A DNA stretch of 64,000 nt from Massilia sp. ST3. GTDB taxonomy: Bacteria; Pseudomonadota; Gammaproteobacteria; Burkholderiales; Burkholderiaceae_D. The first letter of the stretch is position 1. Every line of letters begins with the position of its first letter. The stretch lies in contig NZ_JAGPWC010000006.1 in the NCBI RefSeq assembly GCF_018119405.1, positions 59,818 through 123,817 of the forward strand, in the 5' to 3' direction. Below, piece after piece: positions 1 to 9,271 of the stretch. Both the position numbers and the translations under genes were made by a program. The notes beneath the pieces were generated by a model. The model saw only the letters and a program-made list of their open reading frames with translations. It was not told the DNA's origin and did not search any database.

Positions 1-99
1 TTTTCGCGCTCGCGTGCGGATTGCACGCGATTGTGGCGGATCAGGGACTCCGGGCGGCGCGCCGTTAGGCTGGAAGGCTTCACGCTTGTGCTTCCTGCC

Positions 100-1470
100 A
101 TGTCCAATCCGACCTTCACTTTCCTGAACCACGCCTGTTTCATGGTGCGCACCGAGAGCGCGCTGCTGCTGGCCGATCCCTGGCTCGAGGGCACGGTGCT
201 GAACGACGCCTGGAGCCTGGTCGACCGCTCCACCAGCAGCGCCGCCCTGATCGCCGCGCTGAACGGCTGCGGCTTGCCGGTGTTTATCTGGTGCTCGCGC
301 GCCGCGCCCGACCGCCTGTCCTTGCCTTTCCTGCAGCGCTTCCAGGCCGAATTCCGCGGCATCGCCACCTTCCTCCACCGCCAGGGCCGCGACTGGCGCC
401 TGGCCGACGAATTGCGCCGCCAGCGCTTCGCCCTGGCCGCGTGCAAGGATGGGCAGCCGGTCGCGCTGGGCAAGGACCTGCGCCTGACGGCCTTCGCCAA
501 CGGCGAGGCCGATTCCTGGTGCCTGATCCAGGCCGGGCGGCGCAGCATCCTGCACCTCGGCGAGCGGGCGCTCGGGACGCGGGCGGCCTGCCGCGCCGCC
601 GCCGAGCACCTGCGCCGGCGCGCGCCGCGCATCGATGTGCTCCTGACCGGATTCGCCGATATGGCCTGGTGCGGCAACCCGGACGGCTTCGCGCAGCGCG
701 AGGAAGCGGCCGGGCAGGGGATCGCGCGGCTCGCCATGCAGGCGGAAGTATTCCGGCCGCGGCTGCTGGTGCCGGTGGCCTCGTTCGCGCGCTTCGCACG
801 CGCCGACAATGCCTGGCTCAACCACGGAAGGCGCAGCCCGGCCGGCCTGCTGGACGCGCCACGGCTGGAAACGCTGCGCCCGCTCATCCGCTTCATGGCG
901 CCCTGCGACAGCATCGACCTGGAGCGCGACAGTCCCGCCAGCCTGGCGGCCCGGAGCGAAGCGGCCGTGGCGCGCTGGGTGGCGTGCTGGCGCGAGCCCC
1001 CTCCGCCGCTGCCGCGCCCGCCGGAAGCGAGCGTGACGGAGCTGCGCGGCGCCTTCCAGAAATACCGGGAGCGCGCCTGCGCCCGCCTGTACGGCCTGCC
1101 GCGCCTGCTCGAGGCGGTGAGGGCGCTGCGCCCGCTGGCCATCCACCTGGCCGACCTGCGCCAGACGGTCGAGCTGTCCTACCGGCACGGCTTCCGGCTG
1201 CTGGCGCGCGACGGGCCGGCGGACGTGGCGCTGTGTTCAGGGACCGCGCTCATCCTCCTGAAAGCGGAGGATGGCTACGACACGGTCTACGCGGGCGCCT
1301 GCTTCTGGACCCTGCGGCCGGACGGCCTGTCGGCCTTCGCGCGCTTCTTCCTGCCGCAGCGCATGGCGCGGCGCGGATTGGACCGGCGCCGGCCCCTGGT
1401 CATGGCCAGGCTGATGCTGCGCACGGCGCTGGCCCGGATGGCGCGCGAGGTGGGGGCGGCGCTGCGCTGA
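100..1470 (+). CDS. Metallo-beta-lactamase-fold-like protein with degenerate metal site
   Basis: 456 residues from the ATG at 100; an in-frame start at 31 would add 23 residues unlike the family. The opening pattern FLNHACFMV, then LLLADPWLEGTVLNDAW (residues 23-38), resembles the first strands of UlaG-like metallo-beta-lactamase-fold hydrolases. Active members of that fold follow with a HxHxDH metal-binding motif; here the matching place (residues 63-74, around IWCSRAAPDRLS) has no histidine, so hydrolase activity is doubtful. A later GNPDGFAQRE stretch and the central PxxSFARF region also recall the family. The protein has no signal peptide or membrane segment. No partner gene is adjacent except the small gene 52 bases downstream. 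Family assignment is by pattern only and the function is unknown. Confidence 0.6.
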   Translation: MSNPTFTFLNHACFMVRTESALLLADPWLEGTVLNDAWSLVDRSTSSAALIAALNGCGLPVFIWCSRAAPDRLSLPFLQRFQAEFRGIATFLHRQGRDWRLADELRRQRFALAACKDGQPVALGKDLRLTAFANGEADSWCLIQAGRRSILHLGERALGTRAACRAAAEHLRRRAPRIDVLLTGFADMAWCGNPDGFAQREEAAGQGIARLAMQAEVFRPRLLVPVASFARFARADNAWLNHGRRSPAGLLDAPRLETLRPLIRFMAPCDSIDLERDSPASLAARSEAAVARWVACWREPPPPLPRPPEASVTELRGAFQKYRERACARLYGLPRLLEAVRALRPLAIHLADLRQTVELSYRHGFRLLARDGPADVALCSGTALILLKAEDGYDTVYAGACFWTLRPDGLSAFARFFLPQRMARRGLDRRRPLVMARLMLRTALARMAREVGAALR

Positions 1471-1522
1471 GCCGCCGACGGGGCAGGGTATGATGGCGTC
1501 TTTGATGCCCGATCGGATAGCC

Positions 1523-1774
1523 ATGAGCAAGGATGAACAACTTTCCACGGAAGCCGTGGCCGCACTGCGAGCGCGCTTCGAGCAGCAGTCGCACAAGGCC
1601 CAGGCGTATTACACGGTCATGCACGAAGTGCGTGGCCGGCTGGGAGGCGACGATGCGGCGAATGCGTGGATGAACCAGCCGCTGGCGGCATTCGACGGCA
1701 AGACGCCGGCCCAGCTGGTCGGTGAGGGCCGCGAGCTGGAGCTCCTGGCCCACGTGCGCAAGGCGGGTGCGTAG
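1523..1774 (+). CDS. Small protein with MbcA/ParS/Xre antitoxin-like C-terminal domain
   Basis: 83 residues from the ATG at 1523 (MSKDEQ); upstream in-frame starts at 1490 and 1505 are less likely. The C-terminal half (from about residue 40, GGDDAANAWMNQPLAAFDGK then TPAQLVGEGRELELLAHV) matches the pattern of the toxin-binding domain of Xre/MbcA/ParS antitoxins (DUF2384), where a short helix pair is followed by 'P...L.G..P..ll..g....v'. The usual N-terminal Xre helix-turn-helix is absent and there is no RES- or GNAT-type toxin gene next to it. It may be an orphan antitoxin, a regulator remnant, or a domain reused for another purpose. Confidence 0.55.
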   Translation: MSKDEQLSTEAVAALRARFEQQSHKAQAYYTVMHEVRGRLGGDDAANAWMNQPLAAFDGKTPAQLVGEGRELELLAHVRKAGA

Positions 1775-2014
1775 CGCCCAGACTTCTGTCGGGTGCTCAT
1801 TACGGCCTCCGATTATCGGCGGTAAACCAATAAAAGCTGATATGTGTCGAAAGAACAACGCAAAAATTCTGTTAGATATTTCGGCCACTATTAGGGGCAA
1901 ACTCGTCCTATACTAAAACCGCTCTGACGCGCAAACTTGGCTACAGATTACCTGTACGGCCCGCTCTTGCGCACCCGATGAAAGCGGCTGTGACATGACA
2001 ATCCGGGAGGCGTC
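1775..2014. promoter_or_regulatory. AT-rich upstream region of the CHAT-protease gene
   Basis: 240 bases without a gene. Bases 1800-1920 are much richer in A+T than the surrounding coding DNA. TATACT at 1909-1914 is a plausible -10 box, although no convincing -35 lies 16-18 bases upstream. A strong Shine-Dalgarno sequence, GGGAGG (2004-2009), precedes the ATG at 2015. The base-composition shift fits an acquired locus but does not prove it. Confidence 0.4.
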
Positions 2015-5000
2015 ATGAACGGGACGGGTCTTACCTTTCGCATTTCGGGCGCCCCCATTGAGGGCACGTCGCGCGACCAGTTAATGGAGAGCCTGGGCGG
2101 CGGCGGCATGGACGCCGAGCTCTTCTCGCTGCAGACGCACCGCAGTGCTGGCCGGGCGGTCGACAGGGATGTCCAACCGGGCGAAGACATCGTCGTCCTC
2201 AAGCTTGCTTCGGGCCCGGCTCTGTTCCTGCACCCCGATTCAGCCAGGGCGCTGCTCATCGCCGGCATGCCAACAACACGCGATGGCAAGGACTCCGGAG
2301 ACGCTGCCGTCGTAGGCGTCTCTTCCAGCCTGCCATGGAGCGAGGATGGCCCCACTCGCAGCTTGGGCAGTTGGGCGTCTGGCGTGGCGCTCGAATGGTT
2401 CGGCATCCTGCGCCGCAAATCCGGGCAGTCACTGGCTGAGCGTGGCGCCGACTGGATCCGCCAACAATTCGACAAGCCCGAGCGCCAGGGCCTGTACCGC
2501 CTGACGTCGAGTGCGCCGCCTGACGAGATGGACCCGGCCGATCGTATACCGGTGCTCAAGTTGCCCGCGCAGCCGGACGCGCCAATCCTTGTGCTCGTGC
2601 ATGGCACCTTTTCGACCACGGCAGGCACCTTCCGCCACCTGTGGACGAAAGATTCGACAGCCAACACGCTATTGAATGGCTATAAAGACGATGCTTACGG
2701 TTTCGAACACCCGACTCTCGGCACCAGCCCGGTACAGAACGCGGTGGACCTGGCCAAGGCGCTGCCACCGAACGCACGGGTTCATTTGCTGACGCATTCC
2801 CGCGGCGGTCTAGTGGCCGAAATTCTGGTCCGCGCCGCCAACTCATCGAATGCCGTAGCGCAAATCGAACAATACTTCATTGGTGCGCCGCCCGACGAGT
2901 CGAGGCAAGTGCTAGAACTGGTCGACTTAGTGCGAGACAAAAACCTTCGCTTCGATCGCGTGATCCGGGTCGCATGCCCGGTCCGAGGCACCCTGCTGGC
3001 TTCCGAACGCCTGGATGCCTACCTGTCAGTTCTCCACTGGCTGATGCAGATGGCGCAGTTGCCGATCGCCAGCGGCGTGCTGGCTGGGCTCAGGGAAATC
3101 GCCCGCGCCGGCCTGAAGCCGGAGACCTTCGCGGGACTGGCCTCCATGCACCCACGGAGTCACTTGGTGCGGTGGCTGAATGCGCCGCTGGAGCCGGTCG
3201 ACAGCCAGCTTTACGTCATCGCTGGAAACAGCGGCGGCAACAGCCTCTTCACCTGGATCAAAACCCTGCTCGCCGACTCTTTCTTCTGGACCGACAACGA
3301 CCTGGTGGTGCAAACACGCTCCATGTACAGCGGCGTCCCGCGCAAAACGGGCTTGCGCGCTGCACGCTTCATGCTCGGCAACGGCGGGGAGGTGTCGCAC
3401 TTCAGCTATTTTTCGTTCACGCAGACACGCGAAGCCATCGCCGATGCACTCCTCCCTACGCCTCAGCGCCCATGGGAGCCGATCGGCTTGCTGTCCTGGG
3501 CGGGTGCTGACAGCAGTGGCGTTCGCGGTAGCGAGGCCCCGCCGCAGGCAGCTCCGGCACCGGGCGACCGGCAGCGCCGCCGTCCGACCGTGATCGTGGT
3601 GCCGGATTTCCTCGGTTCGCACCTGGACGAGCGGCGGGGGCGCTTGTGGCTGTCGCAACTCTCGCTGTCGGCTTTCGCCAGTCTTGGCCTCGACAAGGCC
3701 AAGGACCTGGAAAAGGTCAGTTCCACCGGCTTGGTAGAACACTGCTACGGCGCACTCTGCAGCCGTCTCGCCGAGACCCATGACGTGATTCCCCTCCCGT
3801 ACGACTGGCGCAAGCCGGTCGAAGAGGCGGCCGCGAACCTGGCGACCCGCGTGCGGGAATGGCAGCAGCAACGCGCGGGCGGGCCGCTGCGCATCCTGGC
3901 GCATGGTATGGGCGGCTTGGTGGTCAGGGCTTTTCACATGAACCACAAGGACTTGTGGGAAGAGGCGATGGCCTTCGAAGGGGCGCGCGTGCTCATGCTT
4001 GGGGTGCCGCATGAGGGCAGTTGGACGCCGCTGCAGGTGCTGTCCGGCGGCGACGCGCTCGCCGGGTTGCTCAGCGCCGGCGCGCCGTTGTTTGCCGATC
4101 TGCAAGTCCGCAAGGCGCTCGCTACGATGCCCGGCTTTATCCAGCTGCAAGCCGGGCTGCTTGATCCGGCCCTACAGCTCGACCTGCGCAGCGGCTGGGA
4201 AAAGCAAGAAGAGCTGCAGCGCGAGGAACTGGCCAAGCTCACGCAGTGGCATGAAGGGCCGTCCGCCTGGGCGATCCCCGCCCAGCAGCTGTTGACGGAT
4301 GCCAGGCTGTTTTGGGATCGCATGCGCAAGGACATGGCGACCTTTGAAGGAGAAGCCGAGAAAATCGTTATCGTCGCCGGCAAGGCGAAGCACACAGTGG
4401 ACCACGCCGCGATGCGCGATGGCAGGCTTTGGCTGAGCGGCAATGGCCGCGGTGACGGCCGGGTCAGCCTGGATAGCGCAAGGATGAACCAGCTTACCGT
4501 CTGGAAGATCGACGCCGAGCATGGCGCAATGCCGGCAGCCACGCGCGCCTTTTCCGGCCTGCTGGACTTGCTCAATGCCGGGAAGACGCACCTGCTGGAC
4601 AGGCAGGAACTGCAACCGACCCAGCAGGTCCGAACCGCCACCGGCAGCAGTGCGCTCATGGACGAGCCCGCGCGGCTGCTGCAGAGGCTGATGACGAACG
4701 CCAGGCCGCCAGAACTTGGCCAATTGTTCTCGGTGGCGGAGGCCGAGCAGCGCGAACATGCCGTGAAAGCGCCCCTGTCGGTGGAGGTCCACCATGGCGA
4801 TCTGCGTTTCCTGCGACAGCCCTTGCTGATCGGCCACTACCAGTCTCTGATCCTGTCCGGCTCCGAAGCGGTCGTCGACAAGCTGGTCGGTCAGCGCATG
4901 AGCAAGGCCCTGCGCGCCGGCATGTATCCAGAGTGGGTCGGCAGCCACCAGATATTCGAAAACGGCCAGCGGATCGAAATCCGCCGTCAAAAGCAGCGCC

Positions 5001-7573
5001 TCATCCCTCGGCCCAGCGCCGCCGTCGTCGTCGGGCTGGGAGAGGAAGGCAAGCTGAACAGCCAGAAGCACGCCTACACGATCCGGGTCGGCGTCCTAGC
5101 CTATGCCGAACGGCTTGGCGAGAGCGGATACAACGATGACACTTTCGAAATTGCCGCGACCCTGCTCGGCAGCGGCGGCACCGGCATCTCCGTCGGCGAC
5201 GCCGCGCTGGCCCTGGTGCAGGGCATCATGGACGCGAACGCCAAGATTGCGGATATCAACCAGAGTGGCGGTGCGCGCTGGCCGACGGTGCGGGCGCTGA
5301 CGATCGCCGAGGTCTACCTGGACCGCGCCTCCGACGCTTGGCGTGTGCTAAAACTGCACGACCAGACCAACCCCGGGCGGCTGGTAATCGGCCGCTCGGT
5401 GACCGAGGCTGAAGGCAACCTGCGCCGGCCAGTGGAGTCCAGCTACCGTGGCGCGACCTACGACTTCATCAGTGTGCTACGAACCCCCTCAGCCAAGGAT
5501 GCCGAGCCGCAGATTGGCTACAGTCTCGACACCCGCCGCGCACGCACCGAAGTGCGCGCTCAGCGCGCCCAAGGCCCCCTCATCCGGGACCTGATGGAGA
5601 AGGCATCAAATTCCACCGTGGTCGATCCGTTGATCGGACGCACCCTATTCAACCTGCTGGTGCCGGTCGAGATCGAACCTTACCTGGCAGGCTCCAATGA
5701 CATGGTGATGGAGCTGGACCGCGACACCGCGGCCCTGCCTTGGGAGCTGCTGGATACCGACCCCGACCGGAAAATGGCATCGGGCAACGGTCCGCAACCC
5801 CCTTGGGCGGTACGCAGCAAGATCATCCGCAAGCTGCAAACCGAGCATTTCCGCGACAAGGTCATTGACGCGGGAAGCGAAGACAACGTCTTGATCGTTG
5901 GAGAGCCCCTGACCGATTCGAGCTATCCGCGCCTGCCCGGCGCCAAGCATGAAGCCGAAGCGGTTGCCAAGGTAGCGCGCGCATCGCTGGGAACCGCCAG
6001 CGACAGGGTCAAAGAGCTGAACAGCAACGACGACGCCCACACCATCATCAACCAGCTGTTCGCCCGCAATTACAGGCTCGTCCATATAGCCGGACATGGC
6101 ATGCGCGGCGCGAACGGGGGCGTGGTGCTGTCCGGGCGCCGGACCTTCCTCGGGCCAAACGAGATACGCGCCATGCGGGTGACCCCCGAACTGGTGTTCA
6201 TCAACTGCTGCCACCTCGGGCAGGGCGACGTTCAGCCCTTCGACAGGCCCGATTTTGCCGCCAGCGTAGCGGAGGAGCTGATCCGGATCGGCGTCCGTTG
6301 CGTCGTGGCCGCCGGCTGGATGGTTGAAGACCAGCCTGCCGAGCGCTTTGCCTCCGCCTTCTACGCAGCCATCTTCAACGGCTGCCGTTTCATCGATGCC
6401 GTGGGGCAAGCGCGGCTGGCAGCCTGGGAAGCAAAGCGCGAAAGTAACACCTGGGCTGCGTACCAATGCTATGGCGATCCGGATTGGAGCTGGCGTAACG
6501 AGGTCAGTACGCGAAAGCCCTCGCCAGAGACGGAATACGCCAACATCGCTTCACCCAGCACGCTCGAAGTGGTGCTGCAGACCATCGCCACCGAAACCTT
6601 GTACGCGTCGTCCGACAATGCCATCCGGCATCGCAGGCATTTGTCCTACTTGGAGCAGCAATTCGGGCAGTGGACCCAGCGCGGCGCTATTGCCGAAGCT
6701 TTCGGCAATGCCTACGCGGCCTTGCCGGACCGGGGCAAGGCCCTCGAATGGTTCCGGAAGGCGCGCAACGCCTCCGATAGCAAGGCAAGCCTGTCCGCCA
6801 TCGAACGCTATGCTGAGCAGCTCAGCATGCCGGAAGCGAGCGTCGATGAATTGAACGAGGCGACTGTCGTTCTGACCGTCATGATCGAGCGGTTGGGAGG
6901 CACTCTGCGACGTTATAGCCTGCTTGGTCACGCCCACAAACGCCTGAGCATGCGGCTTGCCGAACAGGGGCTCGATTCGAAAGCGGAATCGCTCGCGCAC
7001 CTGGTCAGCGCCTGCGAGAATTTTACTTTAGCAAGTCAGGCACAGGACGACGAAAAGCGCTATAGCTTTTATCCACCTCGCGCCGTTCTGATGTGCGAAT
7101 TACGCCATTACTTCCAGAAACAGCAGGCCCGTCCAAGCGCGGACTGGGAGAGTCGGCGCATCTCGGAAGCCACCAGGGCGGTCGACAAGGCGGTGCAGGA
7201 CGACCCCAATTTCTTTTCGATCGTCGCCCAGTCCGAACTCGATGTCCTGAAGGCGCTGATCCGCGGTGACCTCCGGCAGATCATGCACGACATTGAGCAC
7301 TCGCTCTGCGACCTGCATCGGCGGATCGATACGAAAATGTTCTGGATTTGGGTTCACGACGACGCGCGCTTCCTGCTGGAGGCTTATGCCGCCTTGCCGC
7401 GCAACCGGGCGAATCCAGCGGAGCAGGCCGAAGTGCAGGCAGCCAGCAAACTGCTCGGGATGCTGGCCAGCTACGCAGGCGAGGATGCCGGCCGTCGCGA
7501 TCCGGAGGCAAGGGCCCCCACTGATGCACGAGAGGAAAGATCGGAGGTAAGCCCAGTCCAGACGGTGGCCTGA
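2015..7573 (+). CDS. Giant alpha/beta-hydrolase–CHAT protease fusion protein
   Basis: 1,852 residues, cytoplasmic-looking (no signal peptide or membrane span). Domains seen in order: a unique N-terminus (1-190); an alpha/beta hydrolase with the oxyanion-type VHGTFS and a nucleophile elbow THSRGG (Ser262); a second lipase/LCAT-like module (from about 525, VVPDFLGSHL) whose elbow reads AHGMGGLV, with Gly631 where the catalytic serine should be; an unrecognised conserved block (about 915-1110, with VVVGLGEEG); a CHAT caspase-like protease with LVHIAGHG (His1361) and INCCHLG (Cys1399) as the expected dyad; and a C-terminal helical, TPR-like region (about 1510-1830). CHAT proteases work in bacterial defence and programmed death (for example Craspase/TPR-CHAT and gasdermin activators). 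A sensor-effector role is inferred; substrate and trigger are unknown. Confidence 0.8.
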   Translation: MNGTGLTFRISGAPIEGTSRDQLMESLGGGGMDAELFSLQTHRSAGRAVDRDVQPGEDIVVLKLASGPALFLHPDSARALLIAGMPTTRDGKDSGDAAVVGVSSSLPWSEDGPTRSLGSWASGVALEWFGILRRKSGQSLAERGADWIRQQFDKPERQGLYRLTSSAPPDEMDPADRIPVLKLPAQPDAPILVLVHGTFSTTAGTFRHLWTKDSTANTLLNGYKDDAYGFEHPTLGTSPVQNAVDLAKALPPNARVHLLTHSRGGLVAEILVRAANSSNAVAQIEQYFIGAPPDESRQVLELVDLVRDKNLRFDRVIRVACPVRGTLLASERLDAYLSVLHWLMQMAQLPIASGVLAGLREIARAGLKPETFAGLASMHPRSHLVRWLNAPLEPVDSQLYVIAGNSGGNSLFTWIKTLLADSFFWTDNDLVVQTRSMYSGVPRKTGLRAARFMLGNGGEVSHFSYFSFTQTREAIADALLPTPQRPWEPIGLLSWAGADSSGVRGSEAPPQAAPAPGDRQRRRPTVIVVPDFLGSHLDERRGRLWLSQLSLSAFASLGLDKAKDLEKVSSTGLVEHCYGALCSRLAETHDVIPLPYDWRKPVEEAAANLATRVREWQQQRAGGPLRILAHGMGGLVVRAFHMNHKDLWEEAMAFEGARVLMLGVPHEGSWTPLQVLSGGDALAGLLSAGAPLFADLQVRKALATMPGFIQLQAGLLDPALQLDLRSGWEKQEELQREELAKLTQWHEGPSAWAIPAQQLLTDARLFWDRMRKDMATFEGEAEKIVIVAGKAKHTVDHAAMRDGRLWLSGNGRGDGRVSLDSARMNQLTVWKIDAEHGAMPAATRAFSGLLDLLNAGKTHLLDRQELQPTQQVRTATGSSALMDEPARLLQRLMTNARPPELGQLFSVAEAEQREHAVKAPLSVEVHHGDLRFLRQPLLIGHYQSLILSGSEAVVDKLVGQRMSKALRAGMYPEWVGSHQIFENGQRIEIRRQKQRLIPRPSAAVVVGLGEEGKLNSQKHAYTIRVGVLAYAERLGESGYNDDTFEIAATLLGSGGTGISVGDAALALVQGIMDANAKIADINQSGGARWPTVRALTIAEVYLDRASDAWRVLKLHDQTNPGRLVIGRSVTEAEGNLRRPVESSYRGATYDFISVLRTPSAKDAEPQIGYSLDTRRARTEVRAQRAQGPLIRDLMEKASNSTVVDPLIGRTLFNLLVPVEIEPYLAGSNDMVMELDRDTAALPWELLDTDPDRKMASGNGPQPPWAVRSKIIRKLQTEHFRDKVIDAGSEDNVLIVGEPLTDSSYPRLPGAKHEAEAVAKVARASLGTASDRVKELNSNDDAHTIINQLFARNYRLVHIAGHGMRGANGGVVLSGRRTFLGPNEIRAMRVTPELVFINCCHLGQGDVQPFDRPDFAASVAEELIRIGVRCVVAAGWMVEDQPAERFASAFYAAIFNGCRFIDAVGQARLAAWEAKRESNTWAAYQCYGDPDWSWRNEVSTRKPSPETEYANIASPSTLEVVLQTIATETLYASSDNAIRHRRHLSYLEQQFGQWTQRGAIAEAFGNAYAALPDRGKALEWFRKARNASDSKASLSAIERYAEQLSMPEASVDELNEATVVLTVMIERLGGTLRRYSLLGHAHKRLSMRLAEQGLDSKAESLAHLVSACENFTLASQAQDDEKRYSFYPPRAVLMCELRHYFQKQQARPSADWESRRISEATRAVDKAVQDDPNFFSIVAQSELDVLKALIRGDLRQIMHDIEHSLCDLHRRIDTKMFWIWVHDDARFLLEAYAALPRNRANPAEQAEVQAASKLLGMLASYAGEDAGRRDPEARAPTDAREERSEVSPVQTVA

Positions 7574-8028
7574 CAGGCATCAACAGCGGCGCCATACTCG
7601 ATAGCGCACTCATCTGTGACGCGTCACGAAAAAGCGTCGCAGCTGATCTGTAGATCTCTGCCTTATACCCAGGTGCTGGCGTATCTGACCAAAGTGATGG
7701 AGATTTGTGGCGTCGGTAGCTCTGCTGAGCTATTCAACGTCTGGCGTTATGGGTCCCCTTACGGCTGGTTTTTCTGAGCCGAGCGACTCCCCGGCTGAAC
7801 GTCTTGAACTGCAACGTCCGCTTCGGCGTTGCGGAAGTTCCTCAAGGCTCAGCGTACAGCCCGCATTTCTCTGCTGGCAAGCAGGGGAGGCGGATAGTCG
7901 TACTTAGGCAGTAGCTTTACCTCAGACAAAGGTAGAGCTACTGCGAACTACGTGAGAACTACTGCGTCTTCACTGCGAAGTACCTTGAGACGCTGCGCAG
8001 TATTCCGAGAACCTACAGCAAGCCCTGA
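7574..8028. other. Non-coding gap between the CHAT gene and pilC
   Basis: 455 bases between two converging genes. I see no credible gene: a 66-codon frame at 7707-7907 has no recognisable protein pattern or ribosome site. The only clear structure is the 15-bp hairpin at 7908-7944. In related bacteria this side of pilC often carries pilD and coaE; neither is present here. Confidence 0.5.
7908..7944. repeat. Strong stem-loop, 15-bp stem
   Basis: The arms 7908-7922 (GCAGTAGCTTTACCT) and 7930-7944 (AGGTAGAGCTACTGC) pair over 15 positions with a single G-T wobble around a 7-base loop. Neither side has a T-tract, so it is not a typical intrinsic terminator. It may be a transcript-end structure shared by the two converging genes or a leftover mobile-element end. 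Confidence 0.5.
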
Positions 8029-9264
8029 TCAGACCACCGACCCCAGCTTGAAGATCGGCAAATACATCGCCACCACCAGGCCGCCGATCAGCACGCCCAG
8101 GATCACCATGATCAGGGGTTCCATCAGCGAGGACAGGGCGGCCACCGCCTCGTCGACTTCTTCCTCGAAGAAGTCCGCGACCTTGCCCAGCATGGCGTCG
8201 AGCGAACCCGATTCCTCGCCGATCTGGACCATCTGGGTGACCAGGTTGGGGAACACGTCGGCGTTCTGCATCGCCATGGTCAGGCTGGTGCCGGTGCTGA
8301 CTTCGGTCTGGATCTTGCGCGTCGCGTCCAGGTAGACCGCGTTGCCCGAGGCGCCGCCGACCGAGTCGAGCGCTTCGACCAGCGGCACGCCGGCGGCGAA
8401 CATGGTCGCCAGGGTGCGGGTCCAGCGCGCGATGGTGGCCTTGCGGATCACCGGGCCGAAGATCGGCAGGCGCAGCAGGATCCGGTCCATGGCCTGCTGC
8501 ATCTTGAGCGAGCGGCGCCAGGCCTGGAAGAAGAAATAGATGCTGCCGAAGATGCCGCCGAAGATCAGGTACCACCAGGACACGAAGAATTCCGAGATCG
8601 CCATCACCATCAGGGTCGGGGCCGGCAGGTCGGCGCCGAAGCTCTGGAACACCTGCTTGAAGGCCGGCACCACCCAGATCATGATCACGGCCGTGACGAT
8701 GAAGGCGATCGCCAGGATCGCGATCGGGTACATCAGGGCCGACTTGATCTTGCCTTTCAGGGCGAGGGTCTTCTCCTTGTAGATCGCCAGGCGCGTCAGC
8801 AGGTCTTCGAGGATACCGGCCTGTTCGCCCGCGCCCACCAGGTTGCAGAACAGCGGGTCGAAATACACCGGGTACTTGCGGAAGGCGTTGTTCAGGCTGG
8901 TGCCGGTCTCGACGTCGGCGCGCAGGTCCAGGATCAGCTTGGACATGGACGGGTTGCCGTGGCCCTTGCCGACAATGTCGAAGGACTGCAGCAGCGGCAC
9001 GCCGGCCTTCATCATGGTCGCCAGCTGGCGCGTGAACATGGTGAGGTCCTTGTCGGTGATCTTCTTGCCGCTGCGGTAGACCTTCTTCTTGACCCTGGTG
9101 ACCATGATGCCCTGGCGGCGCAGGGTCACGTTGACGATCGCCTCGCCGCCGGCGCGCAGCTCGCCGCGCACCGTCTTGCCGGTCTTGTCCTTGCCTTCCC
9201 AGGCATAGACCTGCTCCTTGACCTGGGCGCCGGCGCGGCTGCGGGTGGGTGCGGAAGTTGCCAT
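8029..9264 (-). CDS. pilC: Type IV pilus inner-membrane platform protein PilC
   Basis: 411 residues, the usual PilC length. The protein has two T2SSF domains, each followed by hydrophobic helices: one in the middle (about residues 180-260, with MYPIAILAIAFIVTAVIMIWVVP) and one at the C-terminus (LMEPLIMVILGVLIGGLVVAMYLPIF). The family phrases MFTRQLATMMKAGVPLLQSF and ARWTRTLATMFAAGVPLVEAL mark the two repeats. PilC anchors the PilB and PilT motors beneath the pilus base. The gene begins 7 bases after the pilB stop, so the two are co-transcribed. The peptidase gene pilD, which often comes next, is missing. Confidence 0.95.
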   Translation of the reverse strand: MATSAPTRSRAGAQVKEQVYAWEGKDKTGKTVRGELRAGGEAIVNVTLRRQGIMVTRVKKKVYRSGKKITDKDLTMFTRQLATMMKAGVPLLQSFDIVGKGHGNPSMSKLILDLRADVETGTSLNNAFRKYPVYFDPLFCNLVGAGEQAGILEDLLTRLAIYKEKTLALKGKIKSALMYPIAILAIAFIVTAVIMIWVVPAFKQVFQSFGADLPAPTLMVMAISEFFVSWWYLIFGGIFGSIYFFFQAWRRSLKMQQAMDRILLRLPIFGPVIRKATIARWTRTLATMFAAGVPLVEALDSVGGASGNAVYLDATRKIQTEVSTGTSLTMAMQNADVFPNLVTQMVQIGEESGSLDAMLGKVADFFEEEVDEAVAALSSLMEPLIMVILGVLIGGLVVAMYLPIFKLGSVV

Positions 9265-9271
9265 ATCGTTC

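Noticed and set aside
2429..2846. Long minus-strand frames inside the CHAT gene, and many similar ones across the window
   Set aside because: They are shadow frames of a GC-rich coding strand. They show Arg/Ala/Pro-rich or low-complexity composition and no protein pattern.
7707..7907. A 66-residue frame in the gap beyond the CHAT gene
   Set aside because: No ribosome site, no pattern, and Ser/Arg/Pro-rich composition.
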